Source: Rhodococcus sp. HNM0569 (GTDB taxonomy: Bacteria > Actinomycetota > Actinomycetes > Mycobacteriales > Mycobacteriaceae). Taken from it: a DNA stretch of 64,000 nt. The position numbers were made by a program, and so were the translations under genes. Below, in pieces: positions 14,443 through 23,654 of this stretch. How positions within the stretch are numbered: the stretch's first letter is position 1; the number at the start of each line of letters is the position of its first letter. The notes below the pieces were generated by a model. It saw only the letters and a program-made list of their open reading frames with translations, did no database searches and was not told the DNA's origin. The stretch is taken from assembly GCF_012726205.1 (NCBI RefSeq), contig NZ_JAASAE010000001.1:248001-312000 (forward strand), read 5' to 3'.

Positions 14443-17175
14443 GCGGCGCGGTCCGAGGTCGATCATGCTCGGCTCGGGACCGACGCGGACACGGGTGTCG
14501 GTGATCGCGGCACCGTCGGCGGACGCCAGCACCGGCTCACAGGCGAGCTCGCGCACCTCGGGGAGGTCGTCGGCGAGCGTCGAGATGCGCTGCACGAGGT
14601 CGACGAGTGCCCGCTTGTCGACCGGAATGCCGTTGCGGTAGCCGGACAGCAGCGGCGCCGCTTTCGGTGCGTCGACGAGTTCCGCGGCACCGGCCTCGGT
14701 GACCGGCAGCACGCCGTATGCGCGGTCGCCGAGCAGATCCGAGATGACACCCGCGAGACCGAACGACACGAGTGAACCGAACGACGGGTCGTCCTGCACA
14801 CCGATCACACAGCCGATGCCCTTGGTCGCCATCTTCTGGATCTGCAGCAGCGGATCTCCCGTGGCCTGTGCCAGATCGCGATAGGCGACGCGCACGGCGT
14901 CCTCGCTGTACAGGTCGAGGCGGACTCCCGCGAGGTCCGGGCGATGGCGCCACAGCTCCCCTGTCGCCTTGACCGCGACCGGATAGCCGAGGGCGGCTGC
15001 CTCCTCGACCGCTTCGTCTTCGGTGGTGGCCGTGCGGAACTCGACGACGTGCACCCCGTAGCACGCGAGCAGTTCGGCGGATTCGACGTCGGTGAGCCAT
15101 CGACCGGGCGACGCCCCGCACCATCGCTCGACCAGTTGCCGGGCGGCGTCGGCGTCGATGCCGTCGGGCCGGACGACCGGTGACGCCGGCTTGCTGCGCC
15201 ACTTCGCGTACCGCCACGCACGACCCAGCGCGAGGGCGGCGCGCTCGGGGTTGGGATACGACGGCACCGAGCCGCGCGCCGGATTCCCGTCCGGACCCAC
15301 CACCGTGAGTGCTTCGGGCACCCCCTCGGCCGCGAGGAAGGTGGACAGCACGGGCTTGGTGGCACCCTCGACGGCCTCCTTGAGTGCCCGCGCGAACGGC
15401 TCGACCGGCACCGCGACGGGCGGCACGTACACCGCGATCACCGAGTCGACGTCGTCGGATGCCAGCGCACCACGCACGCTCGCCGCGAACTCGTCGGGTG
15501 TGGCCTGCGCGCCGAGGTCGGTGTTGGCGCGCACGGTGAGCCCCTCGCTTCGGGCCGCGTCGGCCGCAAGGACGCTGAGCGCAGTCGAGTTGCCCACCAC
15601 CGCGAGACGCGGCCCCTTCGGCAACGGCTGGTAGCCGAAAAGCAGTGCCGCGTCGAACAACTGGGAGATCGACCCGACCTGCACGACACCCGACTGCTCG
15701 AACAGTGCGCGCACGATCGAGTCGTCGATCTCGACCCCGGTGGCGGCGAGGGCAGGCGGCACCGCATGCCTGCCGCTCTTGACCGCGACGATCGGCTTGG
15801 TGCGTGCGACGCGGCGCGCGATCCGCGAGAACTTGCGCGGATTGCCGAAGCTCTCGAGGTACAGCAGGACGACCTCGGTCGCAGGGTCGGTGTCCCAGTA
15901 CTGCAGCAGGTCGTTGCCGGACACGTCGGCGCGATTGCCCGCCGACACGAAGGTCGAGAGCCCGATGCGGGTACGTGCCGCCTCGTCGAGGATCGCGATG
16001 CCCAATGCGCCGGACTGGCAGAAGAATCCGACATTGCCCGCACTCGGCAGCACCGGAGCGAGAGTCGCGTTGAGCGAGACCGCCGGATCGTTGTTCGCGA
16101 CGCCGAGCGCATTGGGCCCGACCAGCCGCATGCCGTGCTCACGCGCGGCGTGCACGAGCGCCCGTTCGTTGCGCCTGCCCTCCGGGCTCTTCTCGCCGAA
16201 GCCCGACGACACCACGACGAGCGCCTTGACACCCTTGGCGAGACAGTCGTCGAGGACCGCGTCGAGCGCGACGGCCGGAACCGCCATGATCGCGAGGTCG
16301 ACGTCGTCGGGGATGTCGCGCACCGTGGGATACGCGCGGACGCCGAGCACCGACTTGTGTTCGTCGTTGACCGGATACACGACACCCGTGAACCCGCCGC
16401 GCAGCAGGTTGACCAGAACGGCATTGCCCACCTTGGCCGGATCCGAGGACGCGCCCACGACCGCCACCGAGCGCGGCTCGAGTACGTTCTGGACGCTGCG
16501 CGCCTCGGCGGCGCGCTCACGCGAGTTGCGCACGGACACGAGTGCTTCGGTGGGGTCGATCGCGAACTCGAGCCGCAGCACACCACCCTCGTAGCTACGG
16601 CTGACCTGGTAGCCGGCTTCCCGGAACACGCTGACCATGTTGCGGTTCTCGGCGAGCACTTCGGCGACGAACTTGGTGAGACCGTTCTCGGCTGCCGCCG
16701 CGGCGAGATGTTCGAGCAGGATCGGTCCCAGACCGCGGCCCTGATGGCCGTCCGCGACGACGAATGCGACCTCTGCCGACTTGCCGTCGCCCTCGTTGCG
16801 CAGCCGCTCGTACCGGCCCACCGCGATGATCTCGCCGCCCAGCAGCATGACGAACGCCACGCGGTCGTGGTGGTCGACGGTGGTGAACCGCACGACGTCC
16901 TTGTGCGACATCGTGGGATAGGGACCGAAATATCGGAGATAGCGCGTGCGCTCGGACAGCGTGCCGTGGAAGCGGATCAGCCGGTCCGCATCCTCCGGAA
17001 CGATCGGTCGTAGTGCGACGGCGCCGCCGTCGGTCGCGAGGACGTCCGCCACCCAGTGCTTCGGAAAGGTGTGCGCTTGCTCGAGTCGGCGTCGTTCGTC
17101 GGGCGACGCCGACGAATCTGCGTGCACCGCCGCAGTGTTCGAGTCGTCGGTGTTCTTCTCTGCCGAGTCAGTCAC
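14434..17175 (-). CDS. Pat/YfiQ-type protein acyltransferase: GNAT domain fused to an ADP-forming acyl-CoA synthetase-like module
   Basis: 913 residues from the GTG at 17175, which overlaps the deacetylase stop by 8 bp. An N-terminal GNAT domain (about residues 30-200) shows the acetyl-CoA loop region GHQGRGLGPILLEHL. It is followed by a CoA-binding Rossmann domain (SVAVVGASSDPAKVG), a succinyl-CoA-synthetase-like domain (GPNALGV, CQSGALG) and a C-terminal ATP-grasp domain (YPVAVKATGELWRHR). Enterobacterial Pat/YfiQ has the same modules in the opposite order. Such proteins acetylate lysines, often on acyl-CoA synthetases. Pairing with a deacetylase supports a role in reversible acylation. Its stop is embedded in a 20-bp tandem repeat. 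Confidence 0.88.
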   Translation of the reverse strand: MTDSAEKNTDDSNTAAVHADSSASPDERRRLEQAHTFPKHWVADVLATDGGAVALRPIVPEDADRLIRFHGTLSERTRYLRYFGPYPTMSHKDVVRFTTVDHHDRVAFVMLLGGEIIAVGRYERLRNEGDGKSAEVAFVVADGHQGRGLGPILLEHLAAAAAENGLTKFVAEVLAENRNMVSVFREAGYQVSRSYEGGVLRLEFAIDPTEALVSVRNSRERAAEARSVQNVLEPRSVAVVGASSDPAKVGNAVLVNLLRGGFTGVVYPVNDEHKSVLGVRAYPTVRDIPDDVDLAIMAVPAVALDAVLDDCLAKGVKALVVVSSGFGEKSPEGRRNERALVHAAREHGMRLVGPNALGVANNDPAVSLNATLAPVLPSAGNVGFFCQSGALGIAILDEAARTRIGLSTFVSAGNRADVSGNDLLQYWDTDPATEVVLLYLESFGNPRKFSRIARRVARTKPIVAVKSGRHAVPPALAATGVEIDDSIVRALFEQSGVVQVGSISQLFDAALLFGYQPLPKGPRLAVVGNSTALSVLAADAARSEGLTVRANTDLGAQATPDEFAASVRGALASDDVDSVIAVYVPPVAVPVEPFARALKEAVEGATKPVLSTFLAAEGVPEALTVVGPDGNPARGSVPSYPNPERAALALGRAWRYAKWRSKPASPVVRPDGIDADAARQLVERWCGASPGRWLTDVESAELLACYGVHVVEFRTATTEDEAVEEAAALGYPVAVKATGELWRHRPDLAGVRLDLYSEDAVRVAYRDLAQATGDPLLQIQKMATKGIGCVIGVQDDPSFGSLVSFGLAGVISDLLGDRAYGVLPVTEAGAAELVDAPKAAPLLSGYRNGIPVDKRALVDLVQRISTLADDLPEVRELACEPVLASADGAAITDTRVRVGPEPSMIDLGPRRLR

Positions 17176-18475
17176 GCGGATCCTCCGGGTCGAGGCCGAG
17201 GAGTGGGAAGCACGCACGGCGGGTGGCAATGATCGCGGCGTCGATGCGGATCAACGCCCGGTCCTGTGACGATATCCCCGTCACCGGCGTGCCTCCGGGA
17301 CCGTCCCATGAGAGATACTCCACGTTTCCGCCGTCGCCGAAGGTGGCGGGCAACTCGACGCCCGGCGCGCGCTCGGCGGTGGTGGCGAGCCATTCGGCGG
17401 GCAGCGGTGTCGCCGGGTCGAGATCGCGGTCGAGCGCCGTGGCGATCAGGTGCGTCCACGCGCGCGGCACGACGCGCACCAAGCCGTAACCACCACCGCC
17501 CACCGCAAGCCACCGGCCCTCGGCGTACCGGTCGGCGAGGTCACGCATCGCCCGGAACGCGGCGCGCTGCCCGTCGACGGTGAGCGACAGGTCGGCGAGC
17601 GGATCTTCGCGGTGGTTGTCGACACCGCACTGGCTGACGACGATCTGCGGTGCGAACGCTTCGACCGCCGCAGGCACGATCGCGTGGAAACCGCGCAACC
17701 AGATGTCGTCGACCGTTCCGGGCAGCACGGGGAGATTGACCGACGTGCCTTCGGCCGCGCCCTCGCCGACTTCGCTCGCCCACCCGGTGTTCGGCCACAG
17801 CGTCGCGGGGTGCTGGTGTACCGACACGGTCAGCACACGCGGATCGTCCCGGAACACGTGCTGCACGCCGTCGCCGTGATGCGCGTCGACGTCGACATAC
17901 GCGATGCGGTCGAAACCGTGGTCGAGCAGCCACGATATGGCGACGGCGGCGTCGTTGTACACGCAGAAGCCGGACGCCCAGTCGGGCATCGCGTGGTGCA
18001 TGCCGCCGCCGATCGAGACGGCGCGTCGCGTGCGCCCCTCGGCGATCTCGCGCGCCGCGGCGATCGAACCGCCCGCGAGCATCGCGCTCGCCTCGTGCAT
18101 CTGCGGGAAGACCGGATTGTCCATGTTGCCGAGCCCGTGCGGTGCGTCGCCCTCGACCGTCCCGGTCGCACCGGAGTGACCCGCGCTCTTGACTGCGTCG
18201 ATGTAGCCGGCGGTGTGGACGCGCAACAATTCGCCGTCCGGCGCCGCGGCCGGTTCGACCACCTCGACGCCGTCGAGCACGCCCGACTGCCGTGCGAGAT
18301 CCATGGTGAGCGCCAGGCGCATCGGGTTCATGGGGTGCTCGTCCGTCCACCGGTACCCGAGGTAGTCCGGGCTCCACACGACGGTGCGGTCGAGTGTGGC
18401 GGGCGCGGTGTCCGCGTCGGGGCGGCCCCCGGTATCGGCGCGTCGATTCCGTGCCGGTCGAGGAGAGACGGTCAT
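17168..18475 (-). CDS. AcuC-type (class I/II HDAC-fold) deacetylase
   Basis: 435 residues from the ATG at 18475, read out of a much longer open frame; residues before the ATG look non-coding. Deacetylase motifs are in order: AVSIGGGMHHAM (His pair), YVDVDAHHGDG (zinc and charge-relay Asp/His), VVSQCGVDNH and LAVGGGGYGLV. This is the arginase/deacetylase fold of AcuC and histone deacetylases. AcuC proteins remove acetyl groups from acyl-CoA synthetases. The 8-bp overlap with the downstream Pat-like acyltransferase makes writer and eraser one transcription unit. A C-terminal extension of about 60 residues is present. Confidence 0.9.
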   Translation of the reverse strand: MTVSPRPARNRRADTGGRPDADTAPATLDRTVVWSPDYLGYRWTDEHPMNPMRLALTMDLARQSGVLDGVEVVEPAAAPDGELLRVHTAGYIDAVKSAGHSGATGTVEGDAPHGLGNMDNPVFPQMHEASAMLAGGSIAAAREIAEGRTRRAVSIGGGMHHAMPDWASGFCVYNDAAVAISWLLDHGFDRIAYVDVDAHHGDGVQHVFRDDPRVLTVSVHQHPATLWPNTGWASEVGEGAAEGTSVNLPVLPGTVDDIWLRGFHAIVPAAVEAFAPQIVVSQCGVDNHREDPLADLSLTVDGQRAAFRAMRDLADRYAEGRWLAVGGGGYGLVRVVPRAWTHLIATALDRDLDPATPLPAEWLATTAERAPGVELPATFGDGGNVEYLSWDGPGGTPVTGISSQDRALIRIDAAIIATRRACFPLLGLDPEDPRD

Positions 18476-18658
18476 GATGTGCACGCTACTGTGCGGCCGC
18501 TCACGATGCGACCACACGACGGGCCTGCTCACGCGGTCGCCGGCCGCGGGACGAGCGGGCCCGGCCGTACCGGATCCAGGACCACGGCAGGCCCACGACG
18601 AGCCGGGCCCGATCACGGCCGCGAAATGTAGAATCGTTCCAGACGAAGGGGTGTGAGA

Positions 18659-19345
18659 GTGAAGGATCTGGTCGATACCACGGAGATGTACCTCCGGACC
18701 ATCTACGACTTGGAGGAGGAGGGCGTCGTCCCGCTCCGTGCACGCATCGCGGAACGGCTCGAGCAGAGCGGTCCGACCGTGAGCCAGACCGTCGCACGCA
18801 TGGAACGTGACGGTCTGCTGCAGGTGGCGGGCGACCGCCACCTCGAACTGACCGAGAAGGGTCGCGAACTCGCGATCTCGGTCATGCGCAAGCACCGGCT
18901 CGCCGAGCGGCTGCTGGTCGACGTCATCGGGCTCAAGTGGGAGGACGTGCACGCCGAGGCGTGCCGCTGGGAACACGTCATGAGCGAGGAAGTCGAGCGC
19001 AGGCTGGTCGAGGTCCTCGACAACCCGACCACGTCGCCCTACGGCAACCCGATCCCCGGTCTCGATCAGCTGGGTATCGAACGCAGCACAGCGAACGGCG
19101 AGACCCTGTTGCGCCTCACCGAGCTGCCGCAGGGCAAGGAGTCCGCGGTCGTGGTGCGTCGCCTCGCCGAGTACGTGCAGTCCGATCCCGACGTGATCGG
19201 CCGGCTGCGGGAAGCGGGCGTGGTGCCGGACGCGCGCATCACGGTCGAGCCGCGCGACGGGTCGGTGCTCATCTCGGCATCCGGGCACGACGGCGTGGAA
19301 CTGGCGGACGAGATGGCGCACGCGGTCCAGGTCAAGCAGGTCTGA
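18659..19345 (+). CDS. ideR: Iron-dependent repressor IdeR/DtxR
   Basis: 228 residues from the GTG at 18659, aligned with the known IdeR N-terminus (LVDTTEMYLRTIYDLEEEGV); a GTG two codons earlier is also possible. The winged helix includes ARIAERLEQSGPTVSQTVAR. The metal-binding dimerisation region has HRLAERLLVDVIGL and EACRWEHVMSEEVERR with the Cys and His/Glu ligands. An SH3-like C-terminal domain follows from about residue 150. It represses iron-uptake genes when Fe(II) is bound. Only 3 bp separate it from galE, an arrangement shared with corynebacterial dtxR-galE. Confidence 0.96.
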   Translation: MKDLVDTTEMYLRTIYDLEEEGVVPLRARIAERLEQSGPTVSQTVARMERDGLLQVAGDRHLELTEKGRELAISVMRKHRLAERLLVDVIGLKWEDVHAEACRWEHVMSEEVERRLVEVLDNPTTSPYGNPIPGLDQLGIERSTANGETLLRLTELPQGKESAVVVRRLAEYVQSDPDVIGRLREAGVVPDARITVEPRDGSVLISASGHDGVELADEMAHAVQVKQV

Positions 19346-19348
19346 CGG

Positions 19349-20335
19349 ATGAAACTGCTTGTCACCGGCGGCGCCGGCTATGTCGGCAGCGTGTGCGCCA
19401 CCGTCCTGCTCGAGCGCGGCCACGAGGTGGTGGTGATCGACGACCTGTCCACCGGCAATGCCGACGCGGTCCCGGCCGGCGCGGAGTTCGTCGAGGGCGA
19501 CGTGCGCGTGCGCGCGCCCGAGGCGCTCGCCGACGGCGGCTTCGACGGCGTGCTGCACTTCGCCGCGCGTTCGCTCGTGGGCGAATCCGTGCTCGAACCC
19601 GAGAAGTACTGGCACGGAAATGTCGTCACGTCGCTGGCGCTGCTCGACGCGATGCGCGCCACCGGAACGCCGCGGCTCGTGTTCTCGTCCACCGCCGCCA
19701 CCTACGGCGAACCCGAGCACTCCCCCATCACCGAGTCGGATCCGACGCGTCCGACCAATCCGTACGGGGCGACCAAGCTCGCCATCGACCACGCGATCAC
19801 GTCGTACGCGAACGCCTACGATCTCGCGGCCACGAGCCTGCGGTACTTCAACGTGGCAGGCGCGTACCGGTCCGCGGGCGAGAACCGTGTCGTGGAGACA
19901 CATCTCATCCCGCTCGTGCTGCAGGTGGCGGCGGGCCACCGCGACCGGATCTCGGTGTTCGGTACCGATTGGCCCACCCCGGACGGCACCGCGGTGCGCG
20001 ACTACATCCACGTGCTCGATCTCGCGGAAGCGCACCTGCTGGCCCTCGACGCCGCCGCGCCCGGCCGTCACGACATCTACAACCTGGGCAGCGGTGCGGG
20101 CTTCTCGGTGCGCGAAGTCATCGAATCGTGCAGGCGCGTCACGGGCTTGCCGATCGCCGTCGAGGACGCGCCGCGCCGTGCGGGCGATCCCGCCGTGCTG
20201 GTCGCGTCGAGCGAGCGCGCGATCGCCGAACTCGGCTGGAAGCCCACGCACACCGATCTCGACGAGATCGTTGCCGACGCGTGGACTTTCCTCCAGTCTC
20301 TCGGCGACCGCGCGCACTCTGCACCGAAGGTGTGA
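19349..20335 (+). CDS. galE: UDP-glucose 4-epimerase
   Basis: 328 residues from the ATG at 19349, 3 bp after ideR. The N-terminal NAD loop is GGAGYVGS (about 7-14). The SDR catalytic segment has [11 protein letters not shown] with the Ser/Thr, and [12 protein letters not shown] with the Tyr-x3-Lys pair (about 145-149). [10 protein letters not shown] and [10 protein letters not shown] are GalE-type substrate-binding motifs. It interconverts UDP-glucose and UDP-galactose, needed for arabinogalactan and other envelope galactans. It should be cotranscribed with ideR and ends before a strong palindromic terminator. Confidence 0.95.
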   Translation: MKLLVTGGAGYVGSVCATVLLERGHEVVVIDDLSTGNADAVPAGAEFVEGDVRVRAPEALADGGFDGVLHFAARSLVGESVLEPEKYWHGNVVTSLALLDAMRATGTPRLVFSSTAATYGEPEHSPITESDPTRPTNPYGATKLAIDHAITSYANAYDLAATSLRYFNVAGAYRSAGENRVVETHLIPLVLQVAAGHRDRISVFGTDWPTPDGTAVRDYIHVLDLAEAHLLALDAAAPGRHDIYNLGSGAGFSVREVIESCRRVTGLPIAVEDAPRRAGDPAVLVASSERAIAELGWKPTHTDLDEIVADAWTFLQSLGDRAHSAPKV

Positions 20336-20338
20336 CCA

Positions 20339-20362
20339 CGCGAGGGCTCGCGAGCCCTCGCG
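20339..20362. terminator. Perfect 24-bp palindrome between galE and the convergent DUF4192 gene
   Basis: The two 12-base halves (cgcgagggctcg / cgagccctcgcg) are exactly self-complementary, 3 bp past the galE stop. It can fold from either strand and likely terminates galE, and possibly the DUF4192 gene. Confidence 0.65.
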
Positions 20363-20424
20363 TGTCGCTGCCCGCTCGGAAGTGTCATGTCGCTGCCCGC
20401 TCCGGGTGTCATGTCGCTGCCCGC
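20363..20424 (-). repeat. 24-25-bp tandem repeat covering the DUF4192 gene stop
   Basis: On the minus strand the core gcgggcagcgaca occurs three times at 24- and 25-bp spacing (tips near 20424, 20400 and 20375). The first copy includes the last codons and TGA of the DUF4192 gene. The second also keeps the TGA. The third has lost it. Confidence 0.75.
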
Positions 20425-21524
20425 GCCCTCGGTGGCGGTAGCGCGACACCGAGGCGCCGTGCGACGTCGAATCCCACGTCGGCGAGCCCGGCCACGGCAT
20501 CGGGCCGCAACGCGTGCCGCAACGATGCGTCGAGCAAACCTGCCAGTCGGTGACCCGGGTCCGCGTCGAGCGCCGCCGAGAACGCGACTCCCGCGAGCGG
20601 GCCGTCGCCCCGCACGTACGCCGAGAACCCCGCCAGCGCCGCCACATCCGCCCGCTCCGCTGCGGGCGCGAGCCGCGTGGCCTCGAGCCAGTAGCGCTCG
20701 GCATGCGACGCGAGAGTCCCCACCGCGAGCGCGACCACGGCATCACGCACCCGTCGATCACGAAGCGCGACAACGGTAGTCGCGCAATCCTCGGCGGACG
20801 GAGAGCCCGACTCGGCCGCGATACGTTCGACCAGCGCGCGCAGTGCCGCGGCGGGATCGACAGCGGTGTGGGTGCGCGCCGCGATGTGCAGCCGGACCTG
20901 TTCGACGACGGACACGTCCGCCGGTGCGACGAGCGCTTCGAGTTCGTCGCGCGATCCGTGGATCGCGTACCCGCCGACCACGCGGGCGACCGCCACGCGC
21001 GAGCCTGCCGGGTCGGGTTGGCTGCCGCGGCGGGCCGGGTCGAAGACGCTGTGCCACGGGCTGCCCGCATGCACGCCGGGCGTGACGAATGCGTCGCACA
21101 CGTCGATCGCCTCCGGATCGAGCATCGTCTCGAAGGCCGCGACCATCGCTTCCGCCGTCAGCTGCAGCGGCCCCGGGTCGGAGACCGGGGTGTCGCCCGG
21201 GAATCGAGCGCATCCGGCCCGGTCGTCGACCACGACCACGACGACACCGCGCGCATCGTGGTCCGCCGCGACCTCCGCGAAGCGGGCCAGGGTGTGCACG
21301 GTGGCGCGGGAGAGCCGGCCCGGAGCGGCCGGGTCGACGTCCAGGTCGTATCGCATGACGATGCCGAGTCCGGAACCGGGGCCGAGCGTCAGGACGACGA
21401 ATGAGCGCTCGGGCCGGAAGCCGAGCAGCGCCGGGAGCGAGGAGATCAGCTCGCCCGGGTCGGACAACCGGATCGCGGGCAGTGCGGGATCGCCGGACGG
21501 AGCCGGCTCGAGTGGGAATGTCAT
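20409..21524 (-). CDS. DUF4192 domain protein
   Basis: 371 residues from the ATG at 21524. The N-terminal block IRLSDPGELISSLPALLGFRP followed by SFVVLTL is the DUF4192 signature. The middle part has Asp-rich hydrophobic strands (GVVVVVVDDRAGC) and the C-terminal 150 residues form Ala-rich helices resembling tetratricopeptide-like repeats (the conserved GFSAYVRGDGPLAGVAFSAA region). Function is unknown. It occupies the same position as a conserved gene next to dtxR-galE in corynebacteria. The stop lies in a tandem repeat. Confidence 0.88.
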   Translation of the reverse strand: MTFPLEPAPSGDPALPAIRLSDPGELISSLPALLGFRPERSFVVLTLGPGSGLGIVMRYDLDVDPAAPGRLSRATVHTLARFAEVAADHDARGVVVVVVDDRAGCARFPGDTPVSDPGPLQLTAEAMVAAFETMLDPEAIDVCDAFVTPGVHAGSPWHSVFDPARRGSQPDPAGSRVAVARVVGGYAIHGSRDELEALVAPADVSVVEQVRLHIAARTHTAVDPAAALRALVERIAAESGSPSAEDCATTVVALRDRRVRDAVVALAVGTLASHAERYWLEATRLAPAAERADVAALAGFSAYVRGDGPLAGVAFSAALDADPGHRLAGLLDASLRHALRPDAVAGLADVGFDVARRLGVALPPPRARAAT

Positions 21525-21626
21525 GCAGCCCACCCTCGGCATGCGCACCGACCGCACAGGGTCGCGACCGCGGACCCGGAACCCGGCTGTGGATGACGCG
21601 CAGCCTGTGGACGAGGGCGCCGCGGC

Positions 21627-22331
21627 TCAGCCCGATCGGGCCGCGTCGACGGCGTGCGCGAATACCTCGTCGAGGGCACCGGTGTCGGGCGCACCCGCAC
21701 CGAACGACATCAAGGTGACGGACACGCGCACGTCGTCGCACTGCGCGACCCGCGTGACCATCGACTGATCGAGCCTGCGTTCGCTGCCACCGGACACCAC
21801 GCTGCGGGTGTAGCCCAGCGCGTCGTCCGCGTCGCTCTCCGGGTCGGGGTCGTCGGGATCGAGCGTGGTGGTGACCTCCGCGGTCGCGCCGAGCGCGTCG
21901 ACCGACATCTTCGCGCACCGGCTCAGGTACCGGCGGTGCTGCGCGAGCGGGGTGTCGACACGGGCCACTTCGACCGACAACGTCGCGCGGGTCGCACCGT
22001 TGGTGCCGACTGCCATGACGGTGCCCGACGGGTCGTATGCCTGCGGCGCGGGTGTGCAGTCCGGCGGGTCGACGACCCCGCCTTTCGTGACGCCCGCCAG
22101 GTCCGACGCCGCCATCGCGACGGCGTGCTCGGGCAGCACGACCGCGGGGTAGCCGGGGGGAAACGCCTCGGCCGCCAGCAGCCTCGGCGACAGATCGCCG
22201 CCGCCGGTGGACACGACCGTCTGCTGCGCCGCGGTAGGTGTGCCGTCGACCTGCCCACCGCACGCCACGGCAGTGCTCCCGGCGAGCACCGCCGCCGCTC
22301 CCAGCAGCACCGCCCGCACACGTGTGCCCAC
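21627..22331 (-). CDS. Lipoprotein of unknown function
   Basis: 234 residues from the GTG at 22331, with GAGGAG directly upstream. A signal peptide ends in the lipobox TAVAC (Cys near residue 24), so the mature protein should be lipid-anchored on the outer face of the membrane. The mature part has Cys residues at PPDCTP, LSRCAKM and VAQCDD, suggesting disulfides. The overall pattern resembles the sensor-type lipoprotein domains of mycobacteria, but no family is claimed. It is divergent from the PAC2 gene, and 258 bp separate the starts. Confidence 0.8.
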   Translation of the reverse strand: MGTRVRAVLLGAAAVLAGSTAVACGGQVDGTPTAAQQTVVSTGGGDLSPRLLAAEAFPPGYPAVVLPEHAVAMAASDLAGVTKGGVVDPPDCTPAPQAYDPSGTVMAVGTNGATRATLSVEVARVDTPLAQHRRYLSRCAKMSVDALGATAEVTTTLDPDDPDPESDADDALGYTRSVVSGGSERRLDQSMVTRVAQCDDVRVSVTLMSFGAGAPDTGALDEVFAHAVDAARSG

Positions 22332-22589
22332 TCGAGCTCCTCTCCACGACTGCGCAGCGCCCACCCTGCCACACGCGATGGGCACCGGTCGCCGAACCGA
22401 ACGGGAGTTTCCGGGCACGATCGACCGCGGCCACCACCGGTGCGACAACGGGGAATCCACAGGCGCCGCCGCGCGTTGCACGCGAAAGGTGCGCAGTGCG
22501 CCCGTCCGGTGACGGGGACCACGCGTGGGGGTGCATCACGCGATGGTGGACACTGGTACGTGCAGGTGTGTCGGCGAAAGGGTCGTTCG

Positions 22590-23549
22590 ATGGAAGAGCA
22601 GTCGAGGATGTACGAGCTGGAGTTCCCCGCTCCCCAACTGGCGTCGGACGACGGCCGCGGCCCGGTCCTCGTACACGGGCTCGAAGGCTTCAGCGACGCG
22701 GGACATGCCGTTCGGCTCGCGACGGAACACCTGCGCGACGCGCTCGAGACGGAGCTCGTGGCGTCGTTCGCGGTCGACGAACTGATCGACTACCGCTCGC
22801 GGCGGCCGACGATGACCTTCCGCACCGATCACTTCTCCGACTACGAGGCGCCGGAGCTCAACCTGTACGCAGTGCGCGACGCCGAGGGCACGCCCTTCCT
22901 GCTGCTCGCGGGCATGGAGCCCGACCTGCGCTGGGAACGGTTCACCACCGCGCTGCGACTGCTCGCCGATCAGCTCGGTGTGCGTCAGGTGGTGGGTATC
23001 AACGCGATTCCGATGGCGAGCCCGCACACTCGGCCGATCAGCGTGACGGCGCACTCGAACAACAAGGAGTTGATCGAGGGCTACCACAAGTGGTCGGGAG
23101 AACTGCAGGTGCCGGGCAGCGCGTCGTCGCTGCTCGAGCTGCGCATGTCGCAGCACGGCTACGAGTCGGTCGGCTTCTCGGTGCACGTGCCGCACTACCT
23201 CGCGCAAACCGATTACCCGAGTGCCGCCGAAACTCTCCTCGAGAACGTCGGCGACGTCACCGGCCTGGCCTTCCCGCTCGCCGCGCTCGGCGAGGCGGCG
23301 GCGCGTGTGCGCGAACAGATCGACGAGCACATCGCGGGCAGTGACGAGGTGCAGTCGGTCGTCCACGCACTCGAGCGTCAGTACGACGCATTCGTCACGG
23401 CGCAGGAACGCCGATCGAATCTGCTCGCGAACGAAGAAGAACTGCCGAGCGGCGACGAATTGGGCGCCGAGTTCGAGCGCTTCCTCGCCGAGCAGGGTGG
23501 TTTCGGCGACGAGAGCGGCCGCGACGACGGAAAGGGCCCGTTCGGCTAG
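22590..23549 (+). CDS. PAC2 family protein (Rv2714-like)
   Basis: 319 residues from the ATG at 22590 with GAAAGGG upstream; an ATG at 22608 is the alternative. The N-terminal VLVHGLEGFSDAGHAVRLA and the central GINAIPMASPHTRPISVTAH fit the PAC2 fold (proteasome-assembly-chaperone-like). Length is close to M. tuberculosis Rv2714 (324 residues). The C-terminal part is helical and acidic and would extend from the globular core. Partners are unknown; some PAC2 proteins act near the proteasome or in nucleotide handling. It probably forms a unit with the hydrolase gene downstream. Confidence 0.88.
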   Translation: MEEQSRMYELEFPAPQLASDDGRGPVLVHGLEGFSDAGHAVRLATEHLRDALETELVASFAVDELIDYRSRRPTMTFRTDHFSDYEAPELNLYAVRDAEGTPFLLLAGMEPDLRWERFTTALRLLADQLGVRQVVGINAIPMASPHTRPISVTAHSNNKELIEGYHKWSGELQVPGSASSLLELRMSQHGYESVGFSVHVPHYLAQTDYPSAAETLLENVGDVTGLAFPLAALGEAAARVREQIDEHIAGSDEVQSVVHALERQYDAFVTAQERRSNLLANEEELPSGDELGAEFERFLAEQGGFGDESGRDDGKGPFG

Positions 23550-23654
23550 GTCGACCCCGGCCCTCCGGTTGTCCGTCCGCACCAGGTGCCATAACCTCGC
23601 GCGTACGCAGGACACATCGGCACCCTCCGGTTACCGGGTGGTGCAGGAGGCATC

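Noticed and set aside
20363-20424. CRISPR-like array
   Set aside because: The repeats are directly adjacent with no unique spacers and overlap a stop codon. The same holds for the repeats at 14363, 30732 and 55953.
17168-21070. A 1300-codon open frame on the minus strand
   Set aside because: Only its last 435 codons encode a recognisable protein (AcuC-type deacetylase). The rest lies opposite ideR, galE and DUF4192 and has shadow-frame composition.
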